From: Limnoperna fortunei
Taxonomy: Eukaryota; Mollusca; Bivalvia; Mytilida; Modiolidae
Direction: 5' to 3'
Length of the DNA stretch: 64,000 nt
Assembly: GCA_944474755.1 (NCBI GenBank)
Contig: OX104123.1
Coordinates: 64,659,898 to 64,723,897, forward strand
Below are positions 1-10,697 of the stretch, in pieces (the first letter of the stretch is position 1; each line of letters begins with the position of its first letter). A program made the position numbers and the translations under genes. Below the pieces are notes generated by a model. That model had not been told where the DNA came from, searched no databases, and saw only the letters and a list, made by a program, of their open reading frames with translations.

Positions 1-435
1 CATGCCAAGGCGTACATCTCGTATTTGTCTTCGAAAAGTTTAAACGCGGAAAAAGCGAGAAACACGAAAAACGTGAAGGCGAAATCGTAACCTTTTTTTT
101 TCTCTTCGCCTTTTCGCGTTAGCATTATATGTATGTTTGAAGTTTGTTTAACACTATTTAAAAAAAATTATATTAGTTTATATAATATGACGTCGAGTGT
201 TTATTGGGAAGAGCTGGAGTACCTATCGAAACAGCAAAGTTTCGACAGGAAAACTGGTGCTCTTTGCAAATTTATAGGGATGTGTCGAGCACACCATCTC
301 GCTGTAAGGATCAAACATACAACTTGGTGATTAATAATAGGTTACTGCTACCTTAACCTCCGAGGTCGTGGTTTTTTTTATTTTAAACGCATAAAAAGAT
401 CATTTGTCGTGGTTTGATCAGTTTTTTTTCTTTGC
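1..435. other. AT-rich stretch, no gene recognised
   Basis: No exon, RNA gene or repeat family was recognised. A 65-codon open frame at 133-330 has no splice context or family resemblance. Homopolymer T runs occur near 91 and 370. Confidence 0.4.
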
Positions 436-946
436 CACAGTTCCTATGAATTCCGGTGTATAATACTGAATAAGATTCACGACAAAAGTGAAAACATCTA
501 TTTATATATTTTATTCACTATATATCTCACTGTGTCACATGAATTTACAGAAAATTAAATCTCAAATAAAGAAGAAGGGGCCTCGTTGGCCAAGTGATCA
601 AGGTAGTTCGTCTACTTTTGATCACGTGGTCTGTCAACACAGAGATTGTGGGTTCGATTCTCACTGCAGGCAGGGTGTATTTGACTCCAATCATAATTGA
701 CAAGGATTTTCCTACCGCAGGTCGGGGGTTTTCTCTGGGTACTCCGGCTTCCTCCCCCAATAAAACACCATTCAAACAAACAAACAAATAAAGAATAAAC
801 TACTGTGCCACAATTCCTATGAATTCCGGTGTATAATACTGAATACGATTTACGACAAAAGCGAAAGCATCTATTTATATATTTTATTAACTATCTCATT
901 GTGTCACATGATTTTACACAGAATTAAATCTCAAATAAAGATTAAA
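436..946. repeat. Tandem duplication of a ~140-bp unit, split by a SINE
   Basis: Two copies of one unit, about 436-575 and 807-946, both contain CCTATGAATTCCGGTGTATA and both end in CTCAAATAAAGA. The units differ by scattered substitutions and short indels. A tRNA-derived SINE sits between them, inserted in the end of the first unit. The duplication therefore appears to predate the SINE insertion. Confidence 0.75.
577..784 (+). mobile_element. tRNA-derived SINE, copy 1
   Basis: The 5' part resembles a type II (Ser/Leu-like) tRNA. It has an A-box-like TGGCCAAGTGATCAAGG and a B-box-like GGTTCGATTCT, the two internal signals of RNA polymerase III. A central domain follows with GGGTACTCCGGCTTCCTCCC, resembling the deeply conserved central domains known from eumetazoan SINEs. 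The tail ends in CAAACAAACAAA. An 11-bp target duplication CAAATAAAGAA is at 563-573 and 785-795. This copy lacks the segment with TATAGCTGAAAAATTGCTG that the 52.5-kb copy has, so it carries an internal deletion. Confidence 0.88.
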
Positions 947-1139
947 CTACTAACAGCGTTTGTATATCGAAGCTTATGAGTTAAAAATGCGAACATGTAA
1001 GAGTGATACGAAAATCAATTCTGCTTTCGCATTTTAGCCGTCGTAATTGTTTATTTTACGATTTCTTTTAAAGTCATTCCACAATTAATGATATATAAGT
1101 ATAAATGGTTTCCTTTAAATTAGGAAGTACTTGAAATTG

Positions 1140-1735
1140 GTTGATAGGTTTAACAGAGCTGACCAGCGCATCCTCAGCTGGCGGACATGGGATGTTCTCC
1201 CGTTATTTATATATATATTTTTTTTTTTGGGGGGGGGATGGTTCAGGTCATATTAAAATTGCCGCGAACCATAGTGACATGTTTATAGAGTGTCACGCTC
1301 CTTGTACGAAAAAAAGTTAATCTTACTCCCCAACCCATGCCCCATATTTTTCAAAATTGCCCTTTTGTCCATCTTTCTCTAATTGATTGAAGGAGCCGAG
1401 TGGTGATGTTAGTTCATCAACTATTGATCACGTGGTCTGTCAACACTGAGGTTTCGTGTTCGAATCTCACTGCAGGCAGGGTGCACTCGACTTAATTGAA
1501 AGGGATCCAGTTTTCCTACTGGAGGACGGGTGTTTTATCCGGGTACTCCGGTTTCCTTCTCAAATAAAAACTGGACGCCATGATATAGCTGAAAAATTGC
1601 TGAAAGTGGATTAAACAATATTTAAACAAGCTAACAAATCTAATTGATTTATATTTAACTTATTCTCGTCATGAATAGAGCTGAAATATTCTCGCTGAAA
1701 GAAAAGCAAACAATCAATACAATAAGTTATTGTTT
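1140..1735 (+). mobile_element. F2 non-autonomous retroelement, degraded, interrupted by a SINE
   Basis: The piece at about 1140-1388 aligns with the better-bounded F2 copy at 50215-50606. Shared landmarks are a GGCGGA...GGG segment, CCGCGAACCATAGTG, and a CACGCTCCTTG...ACGA segment. The 3' end resumes at about 1650-1735 after SINE copy 2, with a decayed form of the TTCTCGTCCTGAATATAGCTGAAATA tail and a CAATCAATA end. No coding capacity was seen. The 5' boundary is uncertain. Confidence 0.6.
1389..1638 (+). mobile_element. tRNA-derived SINE, copy 2
   Basis: Same family as copy 1: GCCGAGTGGT at the A-box position, GTGTTCGAATCTCAC at the B-box, GGGTACTCCGGTTTCCTTC in the central domain, and a tail with GATATAGCTGAAAAATTGC. 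The 11-bp target duplication TCTAATTGATT is at 1378-1388 and 1639-1649. It is inserted in the 3' part of an F2 element. Confidence 0.88.
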
Positions 1736-1928
1736 AAATTGAATGACACTCTTTTAAAGGCAAGTTTTGCAATGGTTCTGTTTCATCGATATGACACTGT
1801 AATGACAATGTTAAGACCTTAACAATTTATAACGTTTTGTTAACAAAATTACTATTTCGTACTGTATATCTGTAACACATTTTTACGCCTAACCTCAGTA
1901 TTCGCAGACAATTCTCCCCGGCGTTATT

Positions 1929-2170
1929 GGGGCCTAGGTGGCTGATTGGTTAGTCATCTACTAGTTGTCACATGCCTGTCAACAGGTTGTGGATTTTCGA
2001 ACGACTGCAGATAGGGCGCCCCCAATTCCACTTTAATGACAAAAGACTGTCGGTTTTTTTACCTGTGATGTACCGGCTTTCTCCCACCCCACCCCCAATA
2101 AAAAAATGGACGCCATGAAACAAATGGAACAATCCAGCGTAATTGTATGTATACTTTTTTAAACAAATTT
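1929..2170 (+). mobile_element. tRNA-derived SINE, copy 3 (decayed)
   Basis: It begins GGGGCCTAGGTGGCTGATTG and keeps a weak B-box (GGATTTTCGAACGACTGCAG), a CCGGCTTTCTCCCACC central remnant and AATGGACGCCATGA. The 3' end fades into AT-rich sequence and no target duplication was found. Its 3' half, from 2041, recurs at 40591 as part of R2. Confidence 0.7.
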
Positions 2171-3273
2171 TATTGCCTGTCCAATAAAACTTGCGACAAG
2201 AATTGCTGTATATTTTACAATACAACTTTTGTTTAGTAAACAATGCGTTTTGATTGACAATGATTGTTTAACAGTTGAACAATTGTTATACACAACAGTT
2301 TTATAATTGTATTTAAATTGTGTAGACAAAATAAAAATACACAGGCATACATTTAAGTAACTAATAATGATGTCAAAAAGAGGCCACGTTCTTTCCTAAA
2401 TGTGAAATAAATCTGTTACTAATTGGGGGAGTCGGGTCGGCTAAATATATGACAAAAATACACATGTAACAGGTCGCAAAAAATCACGAGTCGCGGGAAT
2501 AAAAAAAGAGAATCAATAATGGATTACGAAAAAAAACATTTACCTCTTCGTTACTGATATGCCTTAAATATAAGTTTTTTGAAGGTTTACAGGACTCGGT
2601 TCCCAGATATGTCCTGCTTTAAAGAAATGTGCTTAATTATATAATATAAAGAAAAACAATTTCTTTAAATATGTTTATTTATTCATTTAGAACGACACAG
2701 TGTATTAACAATTCTTTTAAACGCATGTTTTTATTTTATTATAAATAAATTTTGCGAGAATACTGACTTTTGATTGGCTGGAAAATATTTTCTATCAGAG
2801 GATGGAAAACAAATTTGAACGTCATGGAGACACGTGCCATTTGACGTCATATATTACTCCACGGGAAACTAACAGTTTTTGTGTTGATCTCTTTTTTCAA
2901 AAATGTCCAGTTGCAAAAATAAAATTGTTGAGTTTATTCTTTTGTTTGAATTTATTTATAAGTATTAACTACTTTGTAGTTAATCCTTAAATAAAAAAGG
3001 CATAATAAATGCATATATTATATACAAATGACGCAGAATCCGTTTTATCTTTAAATTATTAATTTATACGAATCCGTCAATAAACTAACCGATTTATGCA
3101 TATAATTAAATGACGGATTCTGGATCGCACTGATCGCTGACGGTTACCAAGGTAATGATGGATTCATAATTTTGGACGGATGTCGTCATCATCAATCCGT
3201 CAGCGTTCCAAAATCCGTCAGCAATCAGTTATCAATTAGTCAAAGTGTTGCGTTTACGGGTGCAAGTACTGTA
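2041..3273 (+). repeat. R1, segmental duplicate of R2 (40591-41598)
   Basis: From AAAAGACTGTCGG inside SINE copy 3 to GGTGCAAGTACTGTA, this segment is collinear with 40591-41598. R1 has about 250 bp (roughly 2742-2997) missing from R2. That extra piece contains the hairpin ATTAACTAC/GTAGTTAAT near 2963-2983. The last 250 bp hold many TCCGTCA/TGACGGA motifs in both orientations. No coding frame is convincing. Confidence 0.85.
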
Positions 3274-4012
3274 ACAACATATCGTCGTCAATTGGTGCTA
3301 CATGTAGCGTTTCACGCAAGCTACGTGGTCCAATTCCAAGTTCCACAGGTATGGTTCGTTTAGCACGCATTTCAAATCCTCTCCCTGCATTATGCATGAT
3401 AACGTCACTAATGAGTGTTGGTTTGTTCTTAAAACTGTTGTATTTTTCGTCGGATATAACTGTTACTTCTGCAGCTGTATCCAGAACTGCTATCACTGGA
3501 TACCCATGTACTGTCACTGGGACCCTTAGCATCGTTGATGTTCCCAGTTTACCTATTCCCAGGGTTCCATCGCTGGACTCTGGATTTTTGTAGTAATCTT
3601 GTCTACTGCCCTGTCTGGTAGGGTACCTTTTCTCATTACTGAAATTAACCCTCTTTCTCTGTGGTAACGGTGAACCCTTTAGTTCTGGGCAATTTCTACG
3701 GTAGTGCCATGGCTGGTTACAATTGTAGCAGACTGCCTGTTGATCTTGTTTGTCTCTATTAGGCTTGTACGAGTCCTGTTGCTGTTGTGCATTTTCGAAT
3801 TTCCTATTCGCTTTTGGTGTCCATTTCGGGGATGGACTTCTGTGTATAGATGATCTATTATTTGTATCAGCTTTTTTATGTTTAAGCTGCTTCAGCTCTT
3901 CAGTAATAGCTGTTATATAATATGACATTGCACCTATGTCGCCAACAAAGGTATCTGTTATCGTGGCTAAACTAGAAACCACAGATTTCACTTGTTCTTG
4001 GAGTGATGAAAT
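3274..4012 (-). pseudogene. Zinc knuckle plus retropepsin-like protease, truncated
   Basis: The frame is open from 4012 to a stop at 3254 that lies in R1 sequence. It encodes a short coiled-coil-like linker, a CCHC knuckle (CYNCNQPWHYRRNC), a basic linker, and a protease-like domain with the active-site region VLDTAAEVTVIS. Retropepsins usually carry DTG or DSG, and this copy reads DTA. A flap and a downstream ILG-type segment are suggested but the domain ends at the R1 junction. The frame is one base out from gag. Both a frameshift mutation and programmed shifting are possible; a classic slippery heptamer was not seen. Confidence 0.65.
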
Positions 4013-4592
4013 TTATTCAGCAGTACTGTCTTGTTTTCTGCTATATGCTGAATTGTAACGGGCTCCTTATCCGTAATGGTCAAGTCATTGAGGTTGACTG
4101 GTGTTTCACTTGGAGTGGAGTCTATAGCTTTATTGGTTTCCTGGAAGTATTTAATTATATCCAGAGCTTCGTCCAGTGTTTCTGGTCTCGAGTGACAGGC
4201 ATGTTTCGCTGCCTGTTTGTCTGAACATCCTTGACAGAAGCGGTCTATTACTGTTTGCTTGACAAAATCTTCTGGGACGCCTTCAAACGCTCTGATAGCT
4301 AACAACTGTAGGCGGTCTGCCCATTCATCTATACCTTCCCCTTTTCGCTGGGCACTATTGTTAAACTCTGCACTCAAGGTTTGGGGTAAGTCCTGGTAAC
4401 CAAATCGTTTTTCGATCTTAGGTATGACACGGGTATATGAGATGTTTAGATCTTGGTCCAGCAACAAGGTGTAATAATCGCTAGCCTCATCTTGCAAACA
4501 CCAACAGAGTTGACTTCGTTTCTGTTGCCGTCAGTCCGTTAGTTGTAACAAACTCACTAAACTTCCTGAAGAAAGATCTCCAAGCAGATTTG
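3988..4592 (-). pseudogene. gag-like capsid region, frameshifted
   Basis: This encodes the structural protein region of an LTR retrotransposon. The frame read from 4497 down to 3988 contains features usual for Ty3/gypsy gag: a Phe/Tyr-rich helical segment, an EWADRLQ motif, and FVKQTVIDRF followed by CSDKQAAKHA. Continuity with the region above 4497 (WRSFFRKF, TNGLTATE) needs a one-base shift near 4500. A second shift, near 4010, separates it from the zinc-knuckle/protease frame. The first 25 or so residues of the frame above 4595 are antisense LINE 5' UTR, not gag. Confidence 0.7.
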
Positions 4593-5478
4593 ACCCCGTG
4601 TGGGCCCCGGGGCACAGGAGAATAGGCCCACGGCTTCCTCAGCCTGCAGTAAGAGTCTGCTAACAGAGGCAACACTTGCCGTGTGTTGCGACCCGTGTCG
4701 ATTACAGGACGGGATTTCAGTAGGCCGGGTAAACGGTCCCGATAACTTACCGAACCCTTACTTTTTCTAGACGGGAAATCGAGTTAGCCCTGACTTCGAT
4801 GAATCGGCATGTCACGTCTTGCCCTTTGTGAATCCTTATCATTTAAGCTACTCTATTACATTTTTCCTTCAAACTGTTCCATGAAATGTATGTACCATTT
4901 AATAGACGGCTTCCTTACAGGATTTGCAAAGAAGGCGGTGGCTGAAGGGCAAAGCTTCCTCAGCTTTATAGAGGCGACATGTTTGCCGTGTGTTGCAACC
5001 CGTGATGGTGGAGGAAGGGATCCTGGTGGTTGAGAAATCACTCTCTGCTGCATCCATTAGTGCGGGTCGGCGGGTTTGATTTTCAATACACCACTTTGGC
5101 CCTGACTTCAACTAGACGGGAGACCGGATGGACCCGGTTCGGTCAATCGGCTGGTCACGCCGAGCCCTTAACAAGCTTGTCGTCATTTCTCCTGTCACTT
5201 GATTATATCTTGTGAATTTCAGTTGCAAAATTGTTCAGTTACAAGCTGTTAAGAAGGCGGTGGCTCATGGGTCAATCGAGTAGATAGAGTTTCGAACGGT
5301 TGTTTCGCCAGTTAATGCTGGCACGAAGCTTGCGTTCGTGAAGAAATTCATCTATTTGAGTATACCACCCTTGGAACACCTGATGCTTTCTGCTGGCGAT
5401 CCGCAGACACCAAGCATCGCCCCTGTTGGCACTCCGTGGTGGGTGGGTGACAAGGGTGGTGAACTTCATTCTTTTAAC
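4593..5478 (+). promoter_or_regulatory. LINE-A 5' UTR with repeated modules (internal promoter region)
   Basis: About 885 bp before ORF1 seem to consist of three diverged modules starting near 4593, 4929 and 5250. Modules 2 and 3 open with GAAGGCGGTGGCT. Modules 1 and 2 share CTTCCTCAGC, GCCGTGTGTTGC, CTAGACGGGA and a final GTCACG...GCCCTT. LINE 5' UTRs normally carry the internal promoter, and a repeated-module layout recalls the monomers of some mammalian L1s. Promoter function is inferred. Confidence 0.45.
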
Positions 5479-6810
5479 ATGGCTTCCAAAATATTTACGC
5501 AAACAGGTTCTAAAAAAAGAAAAAATGACATTTCGCTTGAAGAAATAGTTGATGATGATCACTTTTCACGTTTTATTGTTTTGTCTAGTAAAGATTCTAA
5601 CAAACCACTATCAAAAATTTCTCCTTTCGTCATCGGAAAAACTATTAAAGGATGTGCAGGAGATGTTAAAAACGTAACAAAAATGAAATCCGGATCAATT
5701 CTTATTGAAGTTTCAAAAAAACAACAATCTTTAAATTTACTGCAGCTCAATAAAATTCTCGATTTAGAAATATCTTCCACTCCTCACAGAACATTAAATT
5801 CTTGTCAAGGGATCATTCATTACAGAGACGATGATCTCTCTGAACTAACCGACGAGGAAATTTGTGAAGAACTGAAACCTCAGGGTGTAACAAAGGTAAA
5901 AAGATTCATTGCCAAGAGACAAACTGAATACCTTTCTGCTCAATTTTAATTCTCCATCTGTCCCTCAGTCTATCAAAATTGGACTATACAGCGTTAAAGT
6001 CAGCGCATTTATACCAAATCCTGTGCGCTGCTTTAAATGCCAAAAATTTGGTCATGGCAAGGGACAATGTAGAGGCTCCTTGGTATGCTTCAACTGTGCA
6101 GAGGTAGGGCATGAGGGCTTTACCTGCACAAACAACCCAAAGTGTGCCAATTGTGGTGAAGCCCACATGTCCTCCTCAAAAGATTGTCATCATTTTAAAA
6201 AAGAAAAGGACATACAAAAATTGAAAACAGAAAGGAGCATCACTTACCCTGAGGCTCGTCGTCTCTTTAGTTCAGTGAGTAATCCATCGTCTTCTGTAAA
6301 GTCATATGCCAGTGTGACGAAACGCGTTTGCGTTACTTCTGAAACGCAGACCATGATCACCTGGCCTATAGATCAGAAAGACCCAACAAGACTACCGGCT
6401 CAAACCATTGATAAAATAATTACATCATCTCGAAAATCTTCTGCATCTCAAACTTCTACGCCTTCGGCATCTAATACTTCTTCAACACCTTCTCAATCCT
6501 CAACTAATTCTTCAAGCAGCCCAAAAAAAATTCAAACATTAAGACCAATCCAAATACAAAATCTTCTAACTCCAATTCAAATTCAAATAAAAACTCAAAT
6601 CAAAAAGGAGATCGTACTCCAAAACTGCTGAGGGATCCCATTAAGGTCCACAACAGGTTTGGAAGTCTAGATCATCTAGACACTACTATCTGGGGCGATC
6701 CAATGGATACACTACCCCCAGATACTGGATCTAAAAGTAGATCCCCCAGCAGAAGCCGGCGGAATAGCCCCAAAAAACCTGTCAACTATTCCCCTATTCG
6801 CAGACCATAA
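5479..6810 (+). pseudogene. LINE-A ORF1 (zinc-knuckle nucleic-acid-binding protein), broken
   Basis: ORF1 proteins of this LINE type bind the element RNA in the ribonucleoprotein. The frame opens at ATG 5479 and breaks near 5920, where about 14 bp present in the LINE-E copy are missing. The next frame carries three Cys/His knuckles: CFKCQKFGHGKGQC, CFNCAEVGHEGFTC and CANCGEAHMSSSKDC. A Ser/Thr/Gln-rich linker follows. A further shift lies in an A run near 6525. The original ORF1 stop is the TAA at 6808-6810, which overlaps the ORF2 ATG. Confidence 0.8.
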
Positions 6811-9800
6811 TGGATACAATAATACAATGGAATTGTCGAGGTCTCAAGATTAACTTTCTAGAAATTACTTTATTAGTTCAAGCCTTTCTTCCTGTTGCAT
6901 TTTGCCTTCAAGAATCCCATCTAAAACGAAGTGATATCATATCTTTAAAAAACTACTCTTTATACAGCACATATGTAGAAGAGAATGATAGAGCTGCTGG
7001 CGGCTCTACCATTCTTGTAAAAGATCAAGTTCTACATAGCCCTGTAGATCTCAAAACTGATCTTCAGGCGGTTGCTGTTAGAATATCTTTAGACAAAACG
7101 ATTACCTTATGCTCTGTGTATATCCCTCCGAATTCTTCATTAAATTTAAATCAATTGAAACATCTTACTGATCAGCTTCCGGCCCCTTATATATTACTTG
7201 GGGACTTCAACGGACACAACCCTTTATGGGGCAGTAACACAATAAACGATAAAGGTAAAATTATTGAAGGCTTGATGGATCAGGAAGATCTGTGTATTCT
7301 TAATGATGGAACCAATACATATTTACATCCTGGGAATGGATCATATTCGGCTATTGATCTTTCAATAGCAGACCCTTCCCTGTTGCCCGATTTCTCATGG
7401 AAAGTCCATGACGATCTCTGTGGCAGTGATCACTTTCCCATTATCTTGGAATCTTTACACTCTTCAAACACAGAACGAGTCGCTCGGTATAAATTTGGCA
7501 AGGCCAATTGGCCTCTATTTGAACAACTCTGTATAGAGAGACTTAACTCGGATGCTTTTGAAGCTGTTTCTGATCCTATTTTAAAATTCAATGAAACACT
7601 TATTTCAATTTCTGATGAAACAACTCCTAAGACCTCGATAAATCCAAGACATCCTAGTAAACCATGGTTCGAAGACAGCTGTGATGACGCTATTAAAGAC
7701 CGGTAAAAAAGCCGAACGACGCTTTAATAAACACCCAACTCAAAATAATCTTAACCATTTCCGAATTTTTCGAGCGTAAGCTCGCTTGGGGGTAACGAAA
7801 CAAAGGCGACGCACTTTTTGGCGTAACTTTGTTTCTAAGCTGAAAAACCATACCCCCATGAATAAAATTTGGAACATGATTCGTAAAATTAAAGGTAAAA
7901 GCAGTAAAGCAAATGTCCATCATTTAAAGGATGGACAAGACTTGTTAACATCAGAGTCAGACATATCAAATAAACTGGCCGAAACATTTGCAACACACTC
8001 CTCTGTTGAAAATTTTCAGCCCACTTTTCAGCGGATCAAAATTCAAAAAGAAAAATCAAAGCTTAATTTCCAGTCAAAAAATTTAGAAGATTATAATAAA
8101 CCTTTTTCTTTGGAAGAGCTAAAAACTTCATTGAACAAATCTCACGATACAGCATGTGGTCCAGATGACATCCATTATCAACTTCTCAAACATCTGCCAC
8201 AATCTTCACTCCAATGTCTTCTGAATCTTCTTAACAACATTTGGGAAACGGGTGACTTACCATCTATTTGGAAAATGGCCACTGTTGTGCCTATTCCAAA
8301 ACCAGGAAAAGATCACTCGGAAGCGTCCAACTATCGGCCTATAGCCCTCGCAAGCTGTCTTTGTAAAACCATGGAAAGGATGATCAACGATCGCCTTGTC
8401 TGGTTTTTAGAATCGAACAACCTAATCTCGAATATTCAGTGTGGATTCAGACAAGGTCGTAGTACTATTGATCATCTGGTGCGTTTCGAAACATATATTC
8501 GAAACGCATTTGCCAAAAACTAACATGTTGTGTCTATCTTTTTCGATTTAGAAAAAGCATATGACACAACATGGAAATATGGTATTTTAAAAGATCTTTT
8601 TGATATGGGGTTGAAAGGTAGACTTCCTACCTTTATCTCAAACTTTTTATCTGACAGAGAATTTAAAGTTAGGGTCAATTCTACGTTATCTGATCCTTTT
8701 GTACAGGAAATGGGTGTTCCCAAGGGGAGCATCCTTTCTGTCACTTTATTTAGTATTAAAATTAATAGCCTTGCTCAAGTTTTAAAAGATAATATTGATG
8801 GTTCTCTATATGTTGACGACTTCCTCATATGTTACCGAGGGAAAAATATGAATAATATCGAACGTCAGCTGCAGTTGTGTTTAAATAGAATAGAGCAATG
8901 GGCAATGGAGAATGGTTTTAAATTCTCCACTGCAAAAACTGTTGGGATGCATTTTTGTAATAAACGTAAGATGCATCCTGATCCTGAATTAAAATTATAT
9001 AATAATTCTATCAAAATTGTAAAAGAAACTACTTTTCCTGGTCTTATATTTGATTCAAGGCTAACCTTTCTTCCCCATATCAAAATGTTAAAAAAATAAA
9101 TGCCTAAAGGCTTTAGATATTTTAAAAGTCGTATCCAGCACCGACTGGGGTGCTGAATGTGATGTTTTACTCAATCTATATAGATCGCTGGTTCGATCGA
9201 AATTGGATTACGGTTGTTTTATTTATGGTTCTGCTCGCAAGTCATATGTCAAAATCCTTGATACTATACATCATCAAGGATTGCGACTATGCCTTGGAGC
9301 TTTCAGAACCACACCTGTAAATAGTTTGTATGTAGAAGCAAACGAGCCTTCTTTGTATCAAAGAAGAATTAAGCTCGCTTTGCAATATGCAACCAAATTG
9401 AAGGCGTATCCTGGCAACCCGGCACACGACTGTGTTTTGAAACCTCTTTACGAAAATATTTTTGAAAAACATCCAAATAAAATTCAACCTTTTGGTATCA
9501 GAATAAAACCTCATTTGAAGAACTCTGGTATAAATTTAGATGAAATTGCTGCTATTGAAATTCCACATAACCCACCATGGTTAAATCCAAAACTGGTATT
9601 TATTTTTGATCTTAGAAACCATAAAAAGTCTGACACAAATCCTTTAATTATTCAACAACACTTTGCAGAAATAAAATCTCACTATCCTGGCCATTCTGCA
9701 ATTTATACAGATGGATCGAAGGACGGCGATAAAGTTGCATCGGCCGCTGTCTTTGGAGAGCGTGTTGAAACTCGCCGTCTTCCTTCCGTTTCTTCTGTAT

Positions 9801-10495
9801 TTAGTGCAGAAGCACAAGCTATCCTTCTTGCACTAAAAATTATTGCTTCGTCAGATGAGAGTAAATTTATTATCTGCTCCGATTCTTTGTCATGTCTTCA
9901 GGCAATTGAAAATTGTAAAATAAAGAATGCATTTATTTTAAAAATCATCCAAATTTACAAATCCTTGAAAACATTGGGTAAAGAGGTTGTATTTTTCTGG
10001 ATTCCCAGCCATGTGGGAATCCATGGAAACACAGTCGTGGACAGGGAGGCTAAGACTGCCTTAGAAAATGATATTATTAACTGTAAAATTCCTTTTACTG
10101 ATTTTAAATTATATATTTTTAAATACATTTCTAATCTATGGCAGCGTGGTTGGGATCTCGAAGTTCATAATAAACTGCATGAGATCCAACCACTTCTGCA
10201 CATGCATAATTTGAAATCTTGTAGAGGTCGTAGGGACCAAGTGGTTTTAACCAGGTGTCGTCTTGGGCATACCAGGACAACACATAGTTATATTTTAAAC
10301 AATGAACCAAGACCCGAGTGTGTGCCATGCAACTGTCCATATACCATCAAGCATGTCTTGATGGACTGTGTTGACGTGGCACACATTCGGGAACGTTTTT
10401 ATTCTGTTAATTCTTATAAGACTTTATTTACAGCTGTCGCTGGCGACACAATTTTACAGTTTTTAAAGGAAATTAACTTGTACAGAAAAATTTAA
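6810..10495 (+). pseudogene. LINE-A ORF2 (endonuclease-RT-RNase H), broken
   Basis: Same protein as the intact LINE-F ORF2. Breaks seen by comparison: an extra T giving a stop at 7704-7706, altered sequence near 7775-7790, GAA to TAA at 8521-8523, and one extra A in the A run near 9095. The parts still read clearly: endonuclease (LGDFNGHN, SDHFPI), RT (IFFDLEKAYDTTW, YVDDF), RNase H (IYTDGSKDGD, CSDSLSC, WIPSHVGIHGN) and the C-terminal Cys/His motif. The GVPQGS motif reads GVPKGS here. Confidence 0.88.
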
Positions 10496-10697
10496 TTGGA
10501 TTTTAAATTGTGATATTAAATACTTTTTAGTGTTTTAGTTTTCTTTTTATCTGTATATATGCTCATATAATTATTATATTAGACCACGTTTTATAAAGGA
10601 TGGATATTCTTTAAATAATTAAAATTCTTATTTTCACGTCCTGAATATAGCTGAAATATTGCTTGCTGGACGTAAAACATCAAACAATCAATCAATC

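Larger units (their letters stand above)
3274..4592 (-). mobile_element. Ty3/gypsy-type LTR retrotransposon fragment (gag-protease only)
   Basis: A minus-strand fragment encodes a gag-like region, one CCHC zinc knuckle and a retropepsin-like domain, and then stops at the junction with R1. No RT, integrase, LTR or primer-binding site was found. The upstream side is cut at 4593, where the 5' end of LINE-A begins. It is a dead remnant with at least two frameshifts. Confidence 0.8.

Noticed and set aside
133..330. 65-codon plus-strand frame
   Set aside because: No domain, splice signal or repeat relationship; its length is unremarkable in AT-rich DNA.
2041..3273. R1 and R2 as the two LTRs of the gypsy remnant
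   Set aside because: R begins inside a tRNA-derived SINE, lacks TG...CA ends in the right place, and the gag end of the remnant is bounded by a LINE, not by R.
3985..4015. Programmed -1 frameshift between gag and protease
   Set aside because: No classic slippery heptamer or clear downstream structure was seen, and another frameshift near 4500 shows the fragment is decaying. Left open but not claimed.
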